From Actinacidiphila oryziradicis (GTDB lineage Bacteria; Actinomycetota; Actinomycetes; Streptomycetales; Streptomycetaceae): a DNA stretch of 64,000 nt. The translations under genes were made by a program, and so were the position numbers. Numbering within the stretch: the first letter of the stretch is position 1; each line of letters opens with the position of its first letter. This document shows, piece after piece, positions 1-9,328 of this stretch. Below the pieces are notes generated by a model. That model did not search any database. It was not told the origin of the DNA and saw only the letters and a program-made list of their open reading frames with translations. The DNA lies in assembly GCF_005047355.1 (NCBI RefSeq), contig NZ_SUMC01000035.1, positions 1 to 64,000 of the forward strand. Reading direction: 5' to 3'.

Positions 1-195
1 GCCCTCTCCACCTCCGGCCGGCAGCAACTCCTCCAGCTCGACCCGCGCACGGGCCACGCCACCCCCCTCGCGCGTCTGCCGGTCGGCACCGGCCACGGGA
101 ACTTCACCGCAGGCACGGTGTACGTGACCCCGGACGGCGGGGTGCTGGAGCTCAACGCCCTCGGGACAGCCGGTGGGGTGCGGCTCTACCGGTAG
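1..195 (+). CDS. C-terminal end of a secreted beta-propeller-like protein (partial)
   Basis: The reading frame is open from the window edge to a TAG at 193-195 and gives the last 64 residues of a protein whose start lies outside the window. The text has propeller-blade character: a Leu-Asp-Pro-Arg-Thr-Gly turn followed by Thr-Pro-Leu and a later Tyr-Val-Thr-Pro-Asp-Gly-Gly strand, as in PQQ-like or YncE-like repeats. No catalytic motif is visible in the part present. Codon use is typical of the host. The function cannot be named from this fragment; a surface or ligand-binding propeller is only an inference. Confidence 0.6.
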   Translation, partial: ALSTSGRQQLLQLDPRTGHATPLARLPVGTGHGNFTAGTVYVTPDGGVLELNALGTAGGVRLYR

Positions 196-443
196 CGTCC
201 GGGGGCGGCCGGCGCGCGAACCGAGGCAGGACGACCGGAGCCGGGCGCGCGGACGGGCAGGAGCGGCGGTGAACTGCTATGGCGTGCCGTATCGCCGATT
301 TGATTCCGGATTGATCGTTTAGGGTTGTGCAGGCCGTGTCGGGGCTAGGTTGTGGATTCGGGCAGGGTGTGGTTGCTGGTCTGCCCAGCTTTTCCACTTG
401 TCCATAGGTCTCGGGCCCTTTCGGGCAGGTTGGTCAGGGCGTG

Positions 444-570
444 TCAGAGGGCTGGCGGCGCATGCACCGTGCTGACGAGTTGGGTGAAGTCCTCACTCCA
501 GGGCCAGCGTTCGGGCAGGTGCAGGGTGAGGTGGCGGGCGTAGCGGGCCAGGCGGGCAGGCACGTTGATC
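444..570 (-). pseudogene. C-terminal remnant of an IS1380-type transposase
   Basis: On the minus strand this reads VPARLARYARHLTLHLPER, then WPWSEDFTQL, and stops at 444-446. The pattern of Val-Pro-Ala-Arg-Leu-Ala, a basic stretch, Leu-x-Leu-Pro and Trp-Pro-Trp is the usual C-terminal signature of DDE group 1 (IS1380) transposases. Upstream (571 onward) the frame is lost, so only about 42 residues of the enzyme remain. No inverted repeat or target duplication could be found around it. Confidence 0.6.
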
Positions 571-1085
571 CTTCACGGTCACCTTCGCGGGGCGGCCGTG
601 TTCGGTGCCTTCCTGGTCCGTCCCGCTGGCATCAAGTGCATCTCACCGCTCATGCCAAGGCTGTGGCGTCGGTAGCGCATGGCCAGGGCGCTGGGCGTGG
701 GCGATCCGCTGAGGGTCCAGAGCCTACATCGTGCTGCCTCCGGGATTCAGGTTGAAGCGATCGGATTGTAGTGCTGGGGCACACAGATCACGCGACTTCC
801 TGTCGCATCATCACCACACCACCACCACAACGCCCTTGTTCGATCACGATCTGATGACGATCCACCCTCGGTGTCGAGTGTGCATTTGCGACCCTGTGTG
901 ATCAAACGTTGGATCTAGTTGACATCCGAGTGCGCATGAGTGATCTTGGCGATCACTTTTGGCCGTACATGAACATCTCTTGACTTTCGGTGGCGCGAAG
1001 AGGATCTAGACCGCGAGAATCCCCGGCCTGTATCTCTTCTGTGACCGTGGGTGCCACCTGCGCCCGGATATACCAGAGGAGTCTC
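571..1085. other. Non-coding leader region of the RHS gene
   Basis: I see no gene here. The first half may hold more decayed transposon sequence, since no frame gives a recognisable protein. The second half is less GC-rich and precedes the RHS gene. A TTGACA hexamer occurs at 919-924 but has no convincing -10 hexamer 16-18 nt downstream, so a promoter is only possible. The stretch 820-850 is rich in CCA/CAC triplets and looks like simple sequence. Confidence 0.4.
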
Positions 1086-4000
1086 GTGAGGACCAGCCAC
1101 ACAGTCCGCTTCCGGAGAAGACCGGGCGCCGGATCCCTGTCAGGCTCAACCCGGCGGATGGCAACAGCGCTTGCGCTGTTACTGGTCACCGAAGCAGCAA
1201 TGACACTCTCGGCTACCGGACAAGCCGTCGCCATCCCTGCTCACAAGGCGCGCACCATCTCGGCGGTGAAGTCCGGCTCCGCCTCTACTGGACCGCTCTC
1301 AGCTCCTGATGCTGCGTCAGCATTGGCCACGGCCCGACTACGCAAACGCAAGGTCGAGATCCTCGACCAACTCACCGCCAAGACGACAACCTGGGCGAAT
1401 CCGAACGGCTCACTGACCACCCGGTCATATGCCGCGCCGATCCGGTTTAAGCGAGCCGGGCAATGGGTTGATGTTGACACCACCCTACAGGTGAATGCCG
1501 GGGGTTCTGTCACGCCCAAGGCCCAGCCTAATGGCTTGGTGCTCGCGTCCGGTGGCAAAAACGCCGTGCTTGCTGACGAGGGTTCGGGCAAGCACCGGGT
1601 CGCGGTTGGCTGGAAGGGTACTCTTCCCAAGCCGTCTCTCAAGGGTACCACCGCCACCTACGCGAACGTCGCGCCGGGCGCGGATGTGACCGTGCAGGCG
1701 ACGCGGACCGGCTTTGAGGAGAACGTGATCCTCAAGTCGCGCCCCAAGGCCGGTTACACGGTGACCATTCCTGTCTCCGCGAATGGACTGACGGCCAAGC
1801 AGCGCAAGAACGGCGCGATCACCTTCACCGATGCCCACGGCAAGGTCGCCGGCACGATACCGGCGCCGGTGATGTGGGACGCGAAGGTGGACGCCAAGTC
1901 CCTGGAGCACCCGCACCGGGCGCCGGTAAAAATGACCATGTCCCAGGCCGGGGACACAGTGAATCTCACCCTGACCCCGGACACAAAGTTCCTGGCTGAC
2001 CCCAAGACGCGGTACCCGGTCACGGTGGACCCCTCCACGAGCCTTTCTCCCCTGCTGGACACGTTCGTGGAGAACACCGACACGACCGCCGAGTACGCAT
2101 CGACCGACCTGAAGCTGGGCACCTATGATGGCGGCACGGACGTCGCCCGCTCGTTTCTGGAGTTCCCGGTCCTCCAGCTCGACAACACGCAAATCCTGTC
2201 CTCGTCGCTGAATCTTTACGAGTACTGGGCCGGTGACTGCGTCCAGTCGGCGTGGGAGTTGTGGGAGTCCGGAGAGTCCTCCTCGGACACGGTCTGGTCG
2301 AATCAGCCTGTCTGGAAGTCGAAGTACGCCTCGACCACCCAGACCAAGGGCTACTCCAGCGACTGCGCCAGCCCCATCGCGGCCGGTTGGGTCTCCATCG
2401 ACCCCTCGACCTTCCTTCAGTACGCCGGTGACAACGGCTACGACGTCGCCTACATGGGGTTGAGGGCGTCCGACGAGACGGACAGCAGCGGCTGGAAGCG
2501 TTTCTACTCCGCCAACGCCGCTGCCAACGTGCCCTACCTGTCGGTAACCTACAACTCGTACCCGATGCCGTCCGCCCCCACAGTGGCGCCCGGCGTCTCC
2601 TCGGTCTCCGGCTCCACCACGACTCTCTACACCAATACGGCCACCCCGCAGCTCCAGGCGGCTGTCACCGACGCCGACGGCGGCAACGTCATGGCCCAGT
2701 GGAACGTCTACGACACCACTGGCGGCGCCAACACCAAGGTCATATCCAACCTCAACGGCAGCTGGACCGCCTCCGGAGGCATCTCCAGCGCCTCCGTCCC
2801 GGCCGGAACACTGGTGAACGGTCACACCTACACCGCATGGCCCTATGGCTACGACGGCTCCCTGTGGTCGCGTCAGACTGTCCCGAACGGACTGGTCTTC
2901 ACGATCGACACCACCAAGCCCGGCACGCCGACGGTCACCTCCACGGACTACCCCTCCGGCGGCTGGGGCAAGGGCGCCGGCCAGAGCGGCACCTTCACCA
3001 TCACCCCGCCCTCCGGGGGCACGGACACCGCCGGCGTCGTCTGGCAGCTCGACTCCGGAGCCCAGAACACCGTAGCGACCACCGGTACCGCCGTGAACAT
3101 CACCGCCACCCCCCCCACGGACGGCCCGCACACCCTGACCGTCTCCACGCGCGACAATGCCGGCAACCTGTCCGCATCAACGATCTACAGCTTCAATGCG
3201 GGTAACGGCGCCGTCACCTCGCCCACCGACGGCATCAGGACCGCGCGGCGTGTCACGCTGACCGCTGCCGCGCCGTCATCGACGTGGCAGTCGGTGAAGT
3301 TCCAGTACCGGCGATCCGCCGCGGACACCTGGACGACTATCCCGGTCGCCGATGTGACGTCCGGCGGCAACGCTGTGGGCAGCTGGCCAGTGGCCGTCAC
3401 GAGCGGCGCCTCTTCCCCGCTTGTCTGGGACGTTGCCGATACCTTGGGCGATGACGGCTCGGTCCAGGTCCGTGCCGAGTTCACGGACACTTCTTCGGCG
3501 ATCCACGACTCCTCCGCCGTAACCGTCACTTTGGACCGCGCGGCCACGCAGACCGCCAGCGCCTCAGTCGGGCCGGGCACGCTCAATTTGTCGACCGGTA
3601 ACTACACCCTGACCGGCCCGGACACCTCCGTCTTCGGAATGTTGGTCGGCCAGACACTCGATTCCCGCACCTCCCAAGGGAGCCCGCCGGCCGGTCAGAT
3701 CGCGCCCTTCGGGCCAGGCTGGCAACTGGCCGGCGGCTCTGCGACGGCGTTGACGGACTTCACCGAGATCCGTCCGGTAACCTCCACCGCCGTAGAACTC
3801 GTCCGCTCAGCCGGCTCACAGGTCTCGTTCACCAAGAACAGCGACGGGTCTTGGACTCCGGAGCCCGGCGCTGAGGCGTACACACTCAGCTACAGCAGCT
3901 CCGCGGACTCCTACACGCTGACCGACACCTCCGGGACGACGACGGTCTTCACCAAGTCCTCCACCACGGCGGGTGTGTGGGCTGTCGCTTCGACGAGTCC

Positions 4001-7000
4001 GGCCGGCAGCGGTACCACGGTGCGCTATCGCTTTGACTCCGTGACCAGCGGCGGCATCACCTCGATGCGCCTGGCCCGGATGGCCGCGCCCACGTCCGCG
4101 ATCTCCGACCTCAACGCGTCCTGCCTCACGCCGGCGACGCCGGCGCTGGGCTGCCGGGTCCTGGAATTGGGCTATGCCGCCGCAACCACCGCGACGGGCA
4201 CGACCAGCGGTACGTTCGGCGACTACACCGGTCAGGCCAACAAGATCGTGATGTGGGCCACCGACCCGTCCACGGGTGCGGAGACATCCAAGACCGTCAC
4301 CCAGTACGCGTACGACTCCACCGGCGCCCTCCGTCAGGTGTGGGACCCGCGGATCACGCCCAACCTTGTGACCGCGTACACCTACACCTCGGCCGGCCGG
4401 GTGGCCACACTCACGCCTCCGGGCCAGCTCCCCTGGACGTTCACCTACGGCGCCGCGGGCACCGACGGCGACACCAACGCGGGACGCCTGCTGAGCGTCT
4501 CCCGCCCGACCCTCACCCCGGGCTCCGCGTCATTGACCAACGGCACGGCAACCAGCACCGTCGTCTACGACGTGCCCCTCACCACCTCCGCGGGCGGCCC
4601 CAACGCGATGGGCGCTTCGGATGTGGCCGCCTTGGCTCAGGCCGATGCGCCGACCGACGCCACAGCGATCTTCCCCGCCGATCAGATTCCCACCTCCAAC
4701 ACCGGATCCGGGCACCTCACCTCCAGCTCCTACACCCGCGCCCAGATCCACTACCTTGATGTCAACGGGCGCGAGTCCAACACCGCCTCCCCCGGTGGAC
4801 ACATCACCACCACCGACTATGACGCTTTTGGGTACTCCGCTCGCCAGCTCAGCGCTGCCAACCGTGAACTCGCCCTGGCCGCGAGTTCCAACACTGAGCT
4901 CAATGTGCTCGGACTGGCAGCGATGACCACCGCGCAGCGTGCCAATCTGCTGTCCACGGTGGACGTCCGCGACAGCAGCGGCGAGCTCCTGACCGACACT
5001 TACGGCCCGCTGCACCAGGTCACTCTGGAGCACGCGTTGGCCGCCTCAGGTACCAGCGCTGCCCGACTGGCCGGCTCCGTCGTCGCCGCCCGGACACACA
5101 CCCACAACACCTACGACGAAGGCCGTCCCACCGACGGCGCTACGGATGTGTCCGGCCTGGTCACCACTGCCGTCACCGGCAGCGCCATCGCGGGCTACAC
5201 CACGGACGCGGACACTCGCACCACCAAGACCACCTACGACTGGACGCTGGGACAGGCGACCAAGACCACTGTCGACCCGGCAGGCCTGGCGATCACCACC
5301 GCAACGGGTTACAACGCCGCGGGCAACGTGATCTCCAACTCCCAGCCGTCCTCTACCGGCTCTGACGCCGGTACCACCACGACCACCTACTACACCGCTA
5401 CCGGCAGCAGTCCCTGCGGAGGCCACCCCGAGTGGGCTGACCTGGTCTGCCAGACCGCCCCTGCCGGCGCTATCACCGGTGGTGGCTCCAACCCGAGCCA
5501 GCGGGCCACCACAACGACCACTTACACTCTGTACGGCATGCCGAGCACGGCGACCCAGACCGCCAACGGCGTCACCCGTACCACCACCATCAGCTACGAC
5601 GCGGCAGGCCGCGAGAGCACGCTCGCGGTCTCCGGTGGTGTCGGCCACGCTGTGCAGACGACGACCACGACATACAACACGATCAACGGCCAGCCGGCGA
5701 AGATCTCCACGCCGGACGGCGCCGTGAACAGCTGGAGTTACGACCAACTCGACCGTGGGATGTCCTCCACTGACGCGGACGGGAACATCGCCGCCGTCCA
5801 ATACGACGCCCTGGACCGCCCCACGCAGACCAGCGACTCGGCGCCGTCGACCACCACCTACACCTACGACACCAGTAAGGACCCGCGCGGTGTGCCGACG
5901 ACGCAGACCGACTCCAACGCCGGGGCCTTCAGTGCCACCTATGACGCCGATGGCAACGTGAGTACCGAGTCTCTGCCGGGATCGATCACCCTCAAGATCG
6001 CCACCGACGAGACCGGACAGGCCGCCTCCCGGGTCTACACCGACGCGAACGGGAACGTGCTGCTCTCCGACCAGGCGGGTTACTCCGGAACCGGGCTGGA
6101 GATCAGCCGGGCCCAGTCCACCACCGGAGGCCTTGGCGTCAACAACACGTACACCTACGACGCCGCGGATCGCCTCTCCGATGTCAGCCAGACCGTCCTC
6201 ACAACCAGCGCCACCACTGGCGCGACCAGCACCTGCACCACGCGGCACTACGCCTTCGACAAGAACTCCAACCGCACGGGCCTGACCACGGCCGTCGGCG
6301 CCGCCAAGGCGGCCTGCCCCACCAGTGGTGGAACCACGGCCAGCCACAGCTACGACAGTGCCGACCGTCTGGTCGACAGCGGCTACACCTACGACGCCCT
6401 CGGCCGCACGACCGCTGAGCCGAGTGGAACGACGACCGCGTACTATGCCAACGACCTGGCCTACCAGCAGACCTCCGGCGCCAGCCGCGTCACCTGGCAG
6501 GTGGACCCCCTGGGCCGCAGCCGGTCCTACACGTCGGAAACCAACACATCCGGAAGTTGGGCCCAGACCGCAGCCCGCACCAACCACTACGACGGTTCCG
6601 CGGACTCGCCCTCCTGGATTCGCGAGAGCACGAGCGCCTACACGCGCAACATCAACGACATGGCTGGAGACCTCAGCGCCATCTACTCCTCGGCGAAGGG
6701 AGACATCCTGCTGCAACTCACCAATCTGCACGGTGACATCAACATGGTGCTGCCCATCAACGACAGCGCCACCCCGGTCCTGGTGATGGCGGCCGACGAG
6801 TACGGCATACCACTCACCGGTACCAGCACCTCGCGCTATGGCTGGCTGGGCGGCAAGCAGCGCTCCAGCGAAACGCCCACCGGCGACGTACTCATGGGCG
6901 CCCGCCTGTACAACCCGTCACTCGGCCGCTTCCTTCAGACCGACCCGGTCTTCCAGGGATCTGCCAACGCCTACGACTATGTGGACCAGAACCCCGTCAC

Positions 7001-7373
7001 CGGGCAAGACCTCGACGGCACCAGGAGCGGTTCGTACTGCCGGAACGGCAAGATGTGGAAGTACTGCCGGCTCTACCTGAGCGAATACGACACCCACCAG
7101 CTCATTGACGCGCTCAACTGGGGCGCGTCGGTGACCACCGGCCTCGCCATCGCCGTCGGGGCCGCGGGAGGAGAGGGCGCGGCGATAGTCATCGGCTTGA
7201 TTTCCGCCTTCTTGTGGATGAGCGAGGGAACGGTCCAGTGGATCGACGACCGCGGCCACAACCGGGGTATCTACCTGGAAGTCGACTTCTTCGCCGACTG
7301 GCAGTTCAGCGTCAGGCACTGGAAGTGGGTCCGCCATTGGATCCCCTACTGGGGAACGGTGGCGCACCAGTGA
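1086..7373 (+). CDS. Secreted RHS/YD-repeat protein with variable C-terminal toxin-like tip
   Basis: A 2095-residue secreted polymorphic-toxin-type protein. The start chosen is GTG 1086, because AGAGGAG lies 4-5 nt upstream (about 1074-1082) and a signal peptide follows (Arg-rich n-region, hydrophobic core, Ala-x-Ala). The frame is open further up to GTG 990, which has no comparable ribosome site. Domains in order: an N-terminal secreted-coat region, a DNRLRE-type beta domain near residues 320-490, Ig/FN3-like segments to about 830, then many YD repeats (for example YDALDRP, YDAADRL). The RHS-associated core is near 1917-1978 and ends in LDG. The last 117 residues are unrelated to the core. 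They hold one long Ala/Gly-rich hydrophobic segment (about 2013-2045) and an aromatic, basic end rich in Trp and His. RHS proteins normally build a cocoon around a C-terminal effector, so this tip is the likely effector; a membrane-acting mode is inferred only from its hydrophobicity. Confidence 0.85.
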   Translation: MRTSHTVRFRRRPGAGSLSGSTRRMATALALLLVTEAAMTLSATGQAVAIPAHKARTISAVKSGSASTGPLSAPDAASALATARLRKRKVEILDQLTAKTTTWANPNGSLTTRSYAAPIRFKRAGQWVDVDTTLQVNAGGSVTPKAQPNGLVLASGGKNAVLADEGSGKHRVAVGWKGTLPKPSLKGTTATYANVAPGADVTVQATRTGFEENVILKSRPKAGYTVTIPVSANGLTAKQRKNGAITFTDAHGKVAGTIPAPVMWDAKVDAKSLEHPHRAPVKMTMSQAGDTVNLTLTPDTKFLADPKTRYPVTVDPSTSLSPLLDTFVENTDTTAEYASTDLKLGTYDGGTDVARSFLEFPVLQLDNTQILSSSLNLYEYWAGDCVQSAWELWESGESSSDTVWSNQPVWKSKYASTTQTKGYSSDCASPIAAGWVSIDPSTFLQYAGDNGYDVAYMGLRASDETDSSGWKRFYSANAAANVPYLSVTYNSYPMPSAPTVAPGVSSVSGSTTTLYTNTATPQLQAAVTDADGGNVMAQWNVYDTTGGANTKVISNLNGSWTASGGISSASVPAGTLVNGHTYTAWPYGYDGSLWSRQTVPNGLVFTIDTTKPGTPTVTSTDYPSGGWGKGAGQSGTFTITPPSGGTDTAGVVWQLDSGAQNTVATTGTAVNITATPPTDGPHTLTVSTRDNAGNLSASTIYSFNAGNGAVTSPTDGIRTARRVTLTAAAPSSTWQSVKFQYRRSAADTWTTIPVADVTSGGNAVGSWPVAVTSGASSPLVWDVADTLGDDGSVQVRAEFTDTSSAIHDSSAVTVTLDRAATQTASASVGPGTLNLSTGNYTLTGPDTSVFGMLVGQTLDSRTSQGSPPAGQIAPFGPGWQLAGGSATALTDFTEIRPVTSTAVELVRSAGSQVSFTKNSDGSWTPEPGAEAYTLSYSSSADSYTLTDTSGTTTVFTKSSTTAGVWAVASTSPAGSGTTVRYRFDSVTSGGITSMRLARMAAPTSAISDLNASCLTPATPALGCRVLELGYAAATTATGTTSGTFGDYTGQANKIVMWATDPSTGAETSKTVTQYAYDSTGALRQVWDPRITPNLVTAYTYTSAGRVATLTPPGQLPWTFTYGAAGTDGDTNAGRLLSVSRPTLTPGSASLTNGTATSTVVYDVPLTTSAGGPNAMGASDVAALAQADAPTDATAIFPADQIPTSNTGSGHLTSSSYTRAQIHYLDVNGRESNTASPGGHITTTDYDAFGYSARQLSAANRELALAASSNTELNVLGLAAMTTAQRANLLSTVDVRDSSGELLTDTYGPLHQVTLEHALAASGTSAARLAGSVVAARTHTHNTYDEGRPTDGATDVSGLVTTAVTGSAIAGYTTDADTRTTKTTYDWTLGQATKTTVDPAGLAITTATGYNAAGNVISNSQPSSTGSDAGTTTTTYYTATGSSPCGGHPEWADLVCQTAPAGAITGGGSNPSQRATTTTTYTLYGMPSTATQTANGVTRTTTISYDAAGRESTLAVSGGVGHAVQTTTTTYNTINGQPAKISTPDGAVNSWSYDQLDRGMSSTDADGNIAAVQYDALDRPTQTSDSAPSTTTYTYDTSKDPRGVPTTQTDSNAGAFSATYDADGNVSTESLPGSITLKIATDETGQAASRVYTDANGNVLLSDQAGYSGTGLEISRAQSTTGGLGVNNTYTYDAADRLSDVSQTVLTTSATTGATSTCTTRHYAFDKNSNRTGLTTAVGAAKAACPTSGGTTASHSYDSADRLVDSGYTYDALGRTTAEPSGTTTAYYANDLAYQQTSGASRVTWQVDPLGRSRSYTSETNTSGSWAQTAARTNHYDGSADSPSWIRESTSAYTRNINDMAGDLSAIYSSAKGDILLQLTNLHGDINMVLPINDSATPVLVMAADEYGIPLTGTSTSRYGWLGGKQRSSETPTGDVLMGARLYNPSLGRFLQTDPVFQGSANAYDYVDQNPVTGQDLDGTRSGSYCRNGKMWKYCRLYLSEYDTHQLIDALNWGASVTTGLAIAVGAAGGEGAAIVIGLISAFLWMSEGTVQWIDDRGHNRGIYLEVDFFADWQFSVRHWKWVRHWIPYWGTVAHQ

Positions 7374-7384
7374 TCTGAGACGTA

Positions 7385-7417
7385 CCCGGGGGTGGGAAAA
7401 CCCTTCCCACCCCCGGG
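7385..7417 (+). terminator. Strong hairpin terminator after the RHS gene
   Basis: A perfect 14-bp stem (7385-7398 pairing with 7404-7417, CCCGGGGGTGGGAA) with a five-base loop starts 11 nt after the RHS stop codon. There is no T-tract, as is usual in actinomycetes. It separates the RHS message from the small membrane gene downstream. Confidence 0.8.
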
Positions 7418-7472
7418 CGTTCGGCGACACCGACAACAAATACTGATGCTGATCGAGGATAGGATTCCGGGA

Positions 7473-7757
7473 ATGACCAGCCATGGACTCGACGCCAGCC
7501 ACGTCTTCCTGTTCGCTGTCGCCGCGGCCGGCATTGTCATCAGTGTGCTCTCCCTAGCGCGAGTCGGCCCCTGGAAGGACCGCCCGCAGAGAACGGCGCT
7601 GCCCGTCCTGCTCCTGAGCGCCGGGATTGGCATCGGGGCGCTCTCCGGTGTCCCCTCGACCCATCGGCTGCTCTGGGACTCGATACTCTTGCCGCCGAGC
7701 ATGGTGCTTGTGCTCCTCAGTGTGTACTTCTTCCTGCGCATAGGGGCAAGTCGCTAA
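7473..7757 (+). CDS. Small three-helix membrane protein, candidate RHS immunity protein
   Basis: A 94-residue protein with three predicted membrane helices: FLFAVAAAGIVISVL near 10-27, PVLLLSAGIGIGAL near 42-58 and MVLVLLSVYFFL near 76-88. ATG 7473 is preferred because a GA-rich GAGGATAGGA lies upstream; ATG 7446 in the same frame is the alternative (103 residues), and the GTG at 7392 falls inside the terminator stem. I recognise no family. It is the first gene after an RHS protein with a hydrophobic tip, on the same strand, about 100 nt away. Immunity genes usually sit exactly there, and immunity to membrane-acting toxins is usually a small membrane protein. That role is inference from position and topology. 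Confidence 0.55.
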   Translation: MTSHGLDASHVFLFAVAAAGIVISVLSLARVGPWKDRPQRTALPVLLLSAGIGIGALSGVPSTHRLLWDSILLPPSMVLVLLSVYFFLRIGASR

Positions 7758-7924
7758 CCTGCGTGGGAATCCGGGTGCCGCGGGGTTAAAAGGCGGCTTC
7801 CTCAAGATCGCTCTGCTCTGACGCCGAGGCCGAGGCGAAGCCCCGGACCGGGACCCGCAAGCAGACCGACGAGAAGTAACCCAGCCCGGCCCCAGACCTC
7901 CAGAATCGGCTTCATGATCATTGT

Positions 7925-8177
7925 TGAACCGCCCCGGTTCGAGTAGAGGCTCGATTTCATGAAAGGATCGAGTCATGGCAAGACCTTCCCGTTACCCCCT
8001 TGAGCTCCGCCGCCGTGCGGTTCGCATGGTCGCCGAGGTGCGCGACGACCATGCGAACGAGACGGCCGCTTTGCAGGCGGTGACCGAGAAGCTCGGCATC
8101 GGGTCCCGCGAGACGCTGCGGAACTGAGTGAGGCAGCACGAGATCGACGCGGGGACGCGTCCGGGGACGACGACGCT
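7925..8177 (+). pseudogene. IS3-family transposase OrfA remnant with left terminal repeat
   Basis: TGAACCGCCCCGG at 7925-7937 looks like the left end of an IS3-type element. ATG 7975 opens MARPSRYPLELRRRAVRMVA, the helix-turn-helix start of an IS3 OrfA. At 8125-8127 a TGA replaces the Trp codon expected in the ETLRKWVRQ motif. Reading resumes in frame as VRQHEIDAGTRPGTTT before homology ends near 8177. OrfB and the right end are missing, so the element is dead. Confidence 0.75.
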
Positions 8178-8207
8178 TGTCTAGGGCTTCTGCCACCACA
8201 GCGGGAA

Positions 8208-8283
8208 GGCACTTTCGGTGGCCTCGCCGACGGCGGCGAGGCCATCGCCGACCTCGCTCTCCTGCGCGATCAGCCCAGCGCAA
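8208..8283 (+). pseudogene. Short IS1380-type transposase N-terminal fragment
   Basis: About 25 codons reading GLADGGEAIADLALLRDQP match the N-terminal pattern of IS1380/DDE group 1 transposases (Leu-Ala-Asp-Gly-Gly, then Asp-Leu-x-x-Leu-Arg-Asp-Gln-Pro). Nothing recognisable flanks it on either side. The remnant at 444-570 is the opposite end of the same family on the opposite strand, so the two could be ends of one rearranged copy, but that is inference. Confidence 0.45.
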
Positions 8284-8417
8284 CAGGCCCCAAGCGAAAG
8301 GCAGAGGCTAGCCCCGTCCTCCGCACGTCACTCGGGAGAGTGAAGATCGAATGCTTGGATCGGTGGGGTTCGAGGTAGAAGCGGACCCCAGCCCGGCGTC
8401 CGCATCGTGAGATTCCG

Positions 8418-8794
8418 ATGCCATCGCGAGCCGGTAATCGCGCTCTCGCCTTCTTCGAGGGGTCGTCCTTCGGGGACGTATGGAACAAGCTCACCGTGGG
8501 ACTGCGCGGACTGGCCGTGACCCGCCCGTGCGCCTCTTCGCTGTCGCGGGCCCGGCGCCGGCTGGGCAGCGTCCCGCTGCGCTGTCTGTTCGAGGTACTC
8601 GCGGGGCCGGTGGCCACCCCGGCACAGCCCGGTTCCTTCTACCGGGGGCTGCTAGTGGTCGCCCTGGACGGAACGACCCTCATTGCCCCCGACGAGAAGG
8701 CGGTGACCTGGTACTACCCCAAGCACATCGGCAGCGTCCTCGAATTCGGGTACCCCTTGATACGTCTGGTGGCCCTGGTCGAGTGCGGTACACG
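8418..8794 (+). pseudogene. IS4-family transposase, N-terminal part only
   Basis: The frame from ATG 8418 gives the N-terminal domain of an IS4 transposase: a degenerate LPSR start, LAFFEGSSFGDVWNKLT, LSRARRRLG, LFEVLAGP, then VVALDGTT (the first catalytic Asp region) and the GYPLIRLVALVECGTR segment. Homology stops abruptly at GTR-Ala, where the 38-bp palindrome begins. About 100 residues remain of a protein that is normally near 400. The catalytic DDE set is incomplete, so this is a dead fragment. Confidence 0.75.
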
Positions 8795-8832
8795 CGCGTC
8801 TTCAGTGAACGGTACCGTTCACTGAAGACGCG
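8795..8832. promoter_or_regulatory. 38-bp perfect palindrome resembling a TetR-family operator
   Basis: Two 19-bp arms (8795-8813 and 8814-8832) pair without mismatch or loop; the centre is TGAACGGTACCGTTCA. A gapless, long dyad with this kind of core is typical of TetR-family operators beside monooxygenase or exporter genes, and fragments of both kinds lie within 700 bp. The regulator gene itself is not recognisable. It sits at the junction between the IS4 fragment and the decayed monooxygenase locus, so it is probably the surviving operator of a deleted locus. Confidence 0.6.
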
Positions 8833-8949
8833 TCATGATGATTCCGCAGACGAAGACCCCGCGGAAAACCGGGGGCAATGGGGGCCGCACTCGCGGTCGA
8901 ACTGGAGCGGACACGGAGCGTTCGCTGTTGACCGCGTCTCGCGCCCGGG

Positions 8950-9226
8950 GCAGGGCGAAGGTGGCGGTGGTGCGCATCGACTGGGTCAGCACGTTGAAGT
9001 GCCGCGGGTCGCGGGCGCAGGTGGCCACGAAGGTGTCGAACAGCTCGGGCGGGAGGCATTCGTTGAGCGCGCGGCTGCCGGTGGGGTCTATGCCGAGGCG
9101 GTAGCCGTACAGCCCGTCGCGGCGCGAACCGTAGCGTTCGTAGACCGCCACCGAGACGCCGGCCTTCTTCAGGCCGTGGGCCAGGCACATTCCCCTGGTT
9201 CCGCCGCCGATGATCAAAACGTGCAT
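8950..9226 (-). pseudogene. FAD-dependent monooxygenase, N-terminal fragment
   Basis: ATG 9226 follows an AGGAAAG ribosome site and opens MHVLIIGGGTRGMCLAHGLK, the Gly-x-Gly-x-x-Gly dinucleotide-binding start of aromatic-ring (PHBH-type) monooxygenases. The Gly-Ile-Asp-Pro-x-Gly-x-Arg-Ala-Leu motif follows. Recognisable sequence ends near 8950, after about 92 of an expected 380-400 residues. The frame then runs through unrelated sequence to a stop at 8819. It lies beside exporter and operator remnants, suggesting a former resistance or detoxification locus. Confidence 0.7.
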
Positions 9227-9289
9227 GAGGGTCACTTTCCTGGTGAGAGTTCCGCTTACCGAAGAGGGCACGCTTGTGTTCCTCACCGG

Positions 9290-9328
9290 GCCGGGCCGGT
9301 CGGACCATCACGGTCCGACCGGCCCGGC
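9290..9328 (-). terminator. 17-bp hairpin between the exporter and monooxygenase fragments
   Basis: GCCGGGCCGGTCGGACC (9290-9306) pairs perfectly with 9312-9328 around a five-base loop. The loop carries the TGA that ends the exporter fragment (9308-9310). It is a factor-independent terminator by shape, or a relic of recombination at this junction. Confidence 0.6.

Noticed and set aside
5046..6731. 561-codon antisense frame within the RHS gene (and 1485-3131, 4530-5033)
   Set aside because: Gly/Val/Arg-rich repetitive composition without motifs, fully inside a well-supported gene; typical high-GC artefact.
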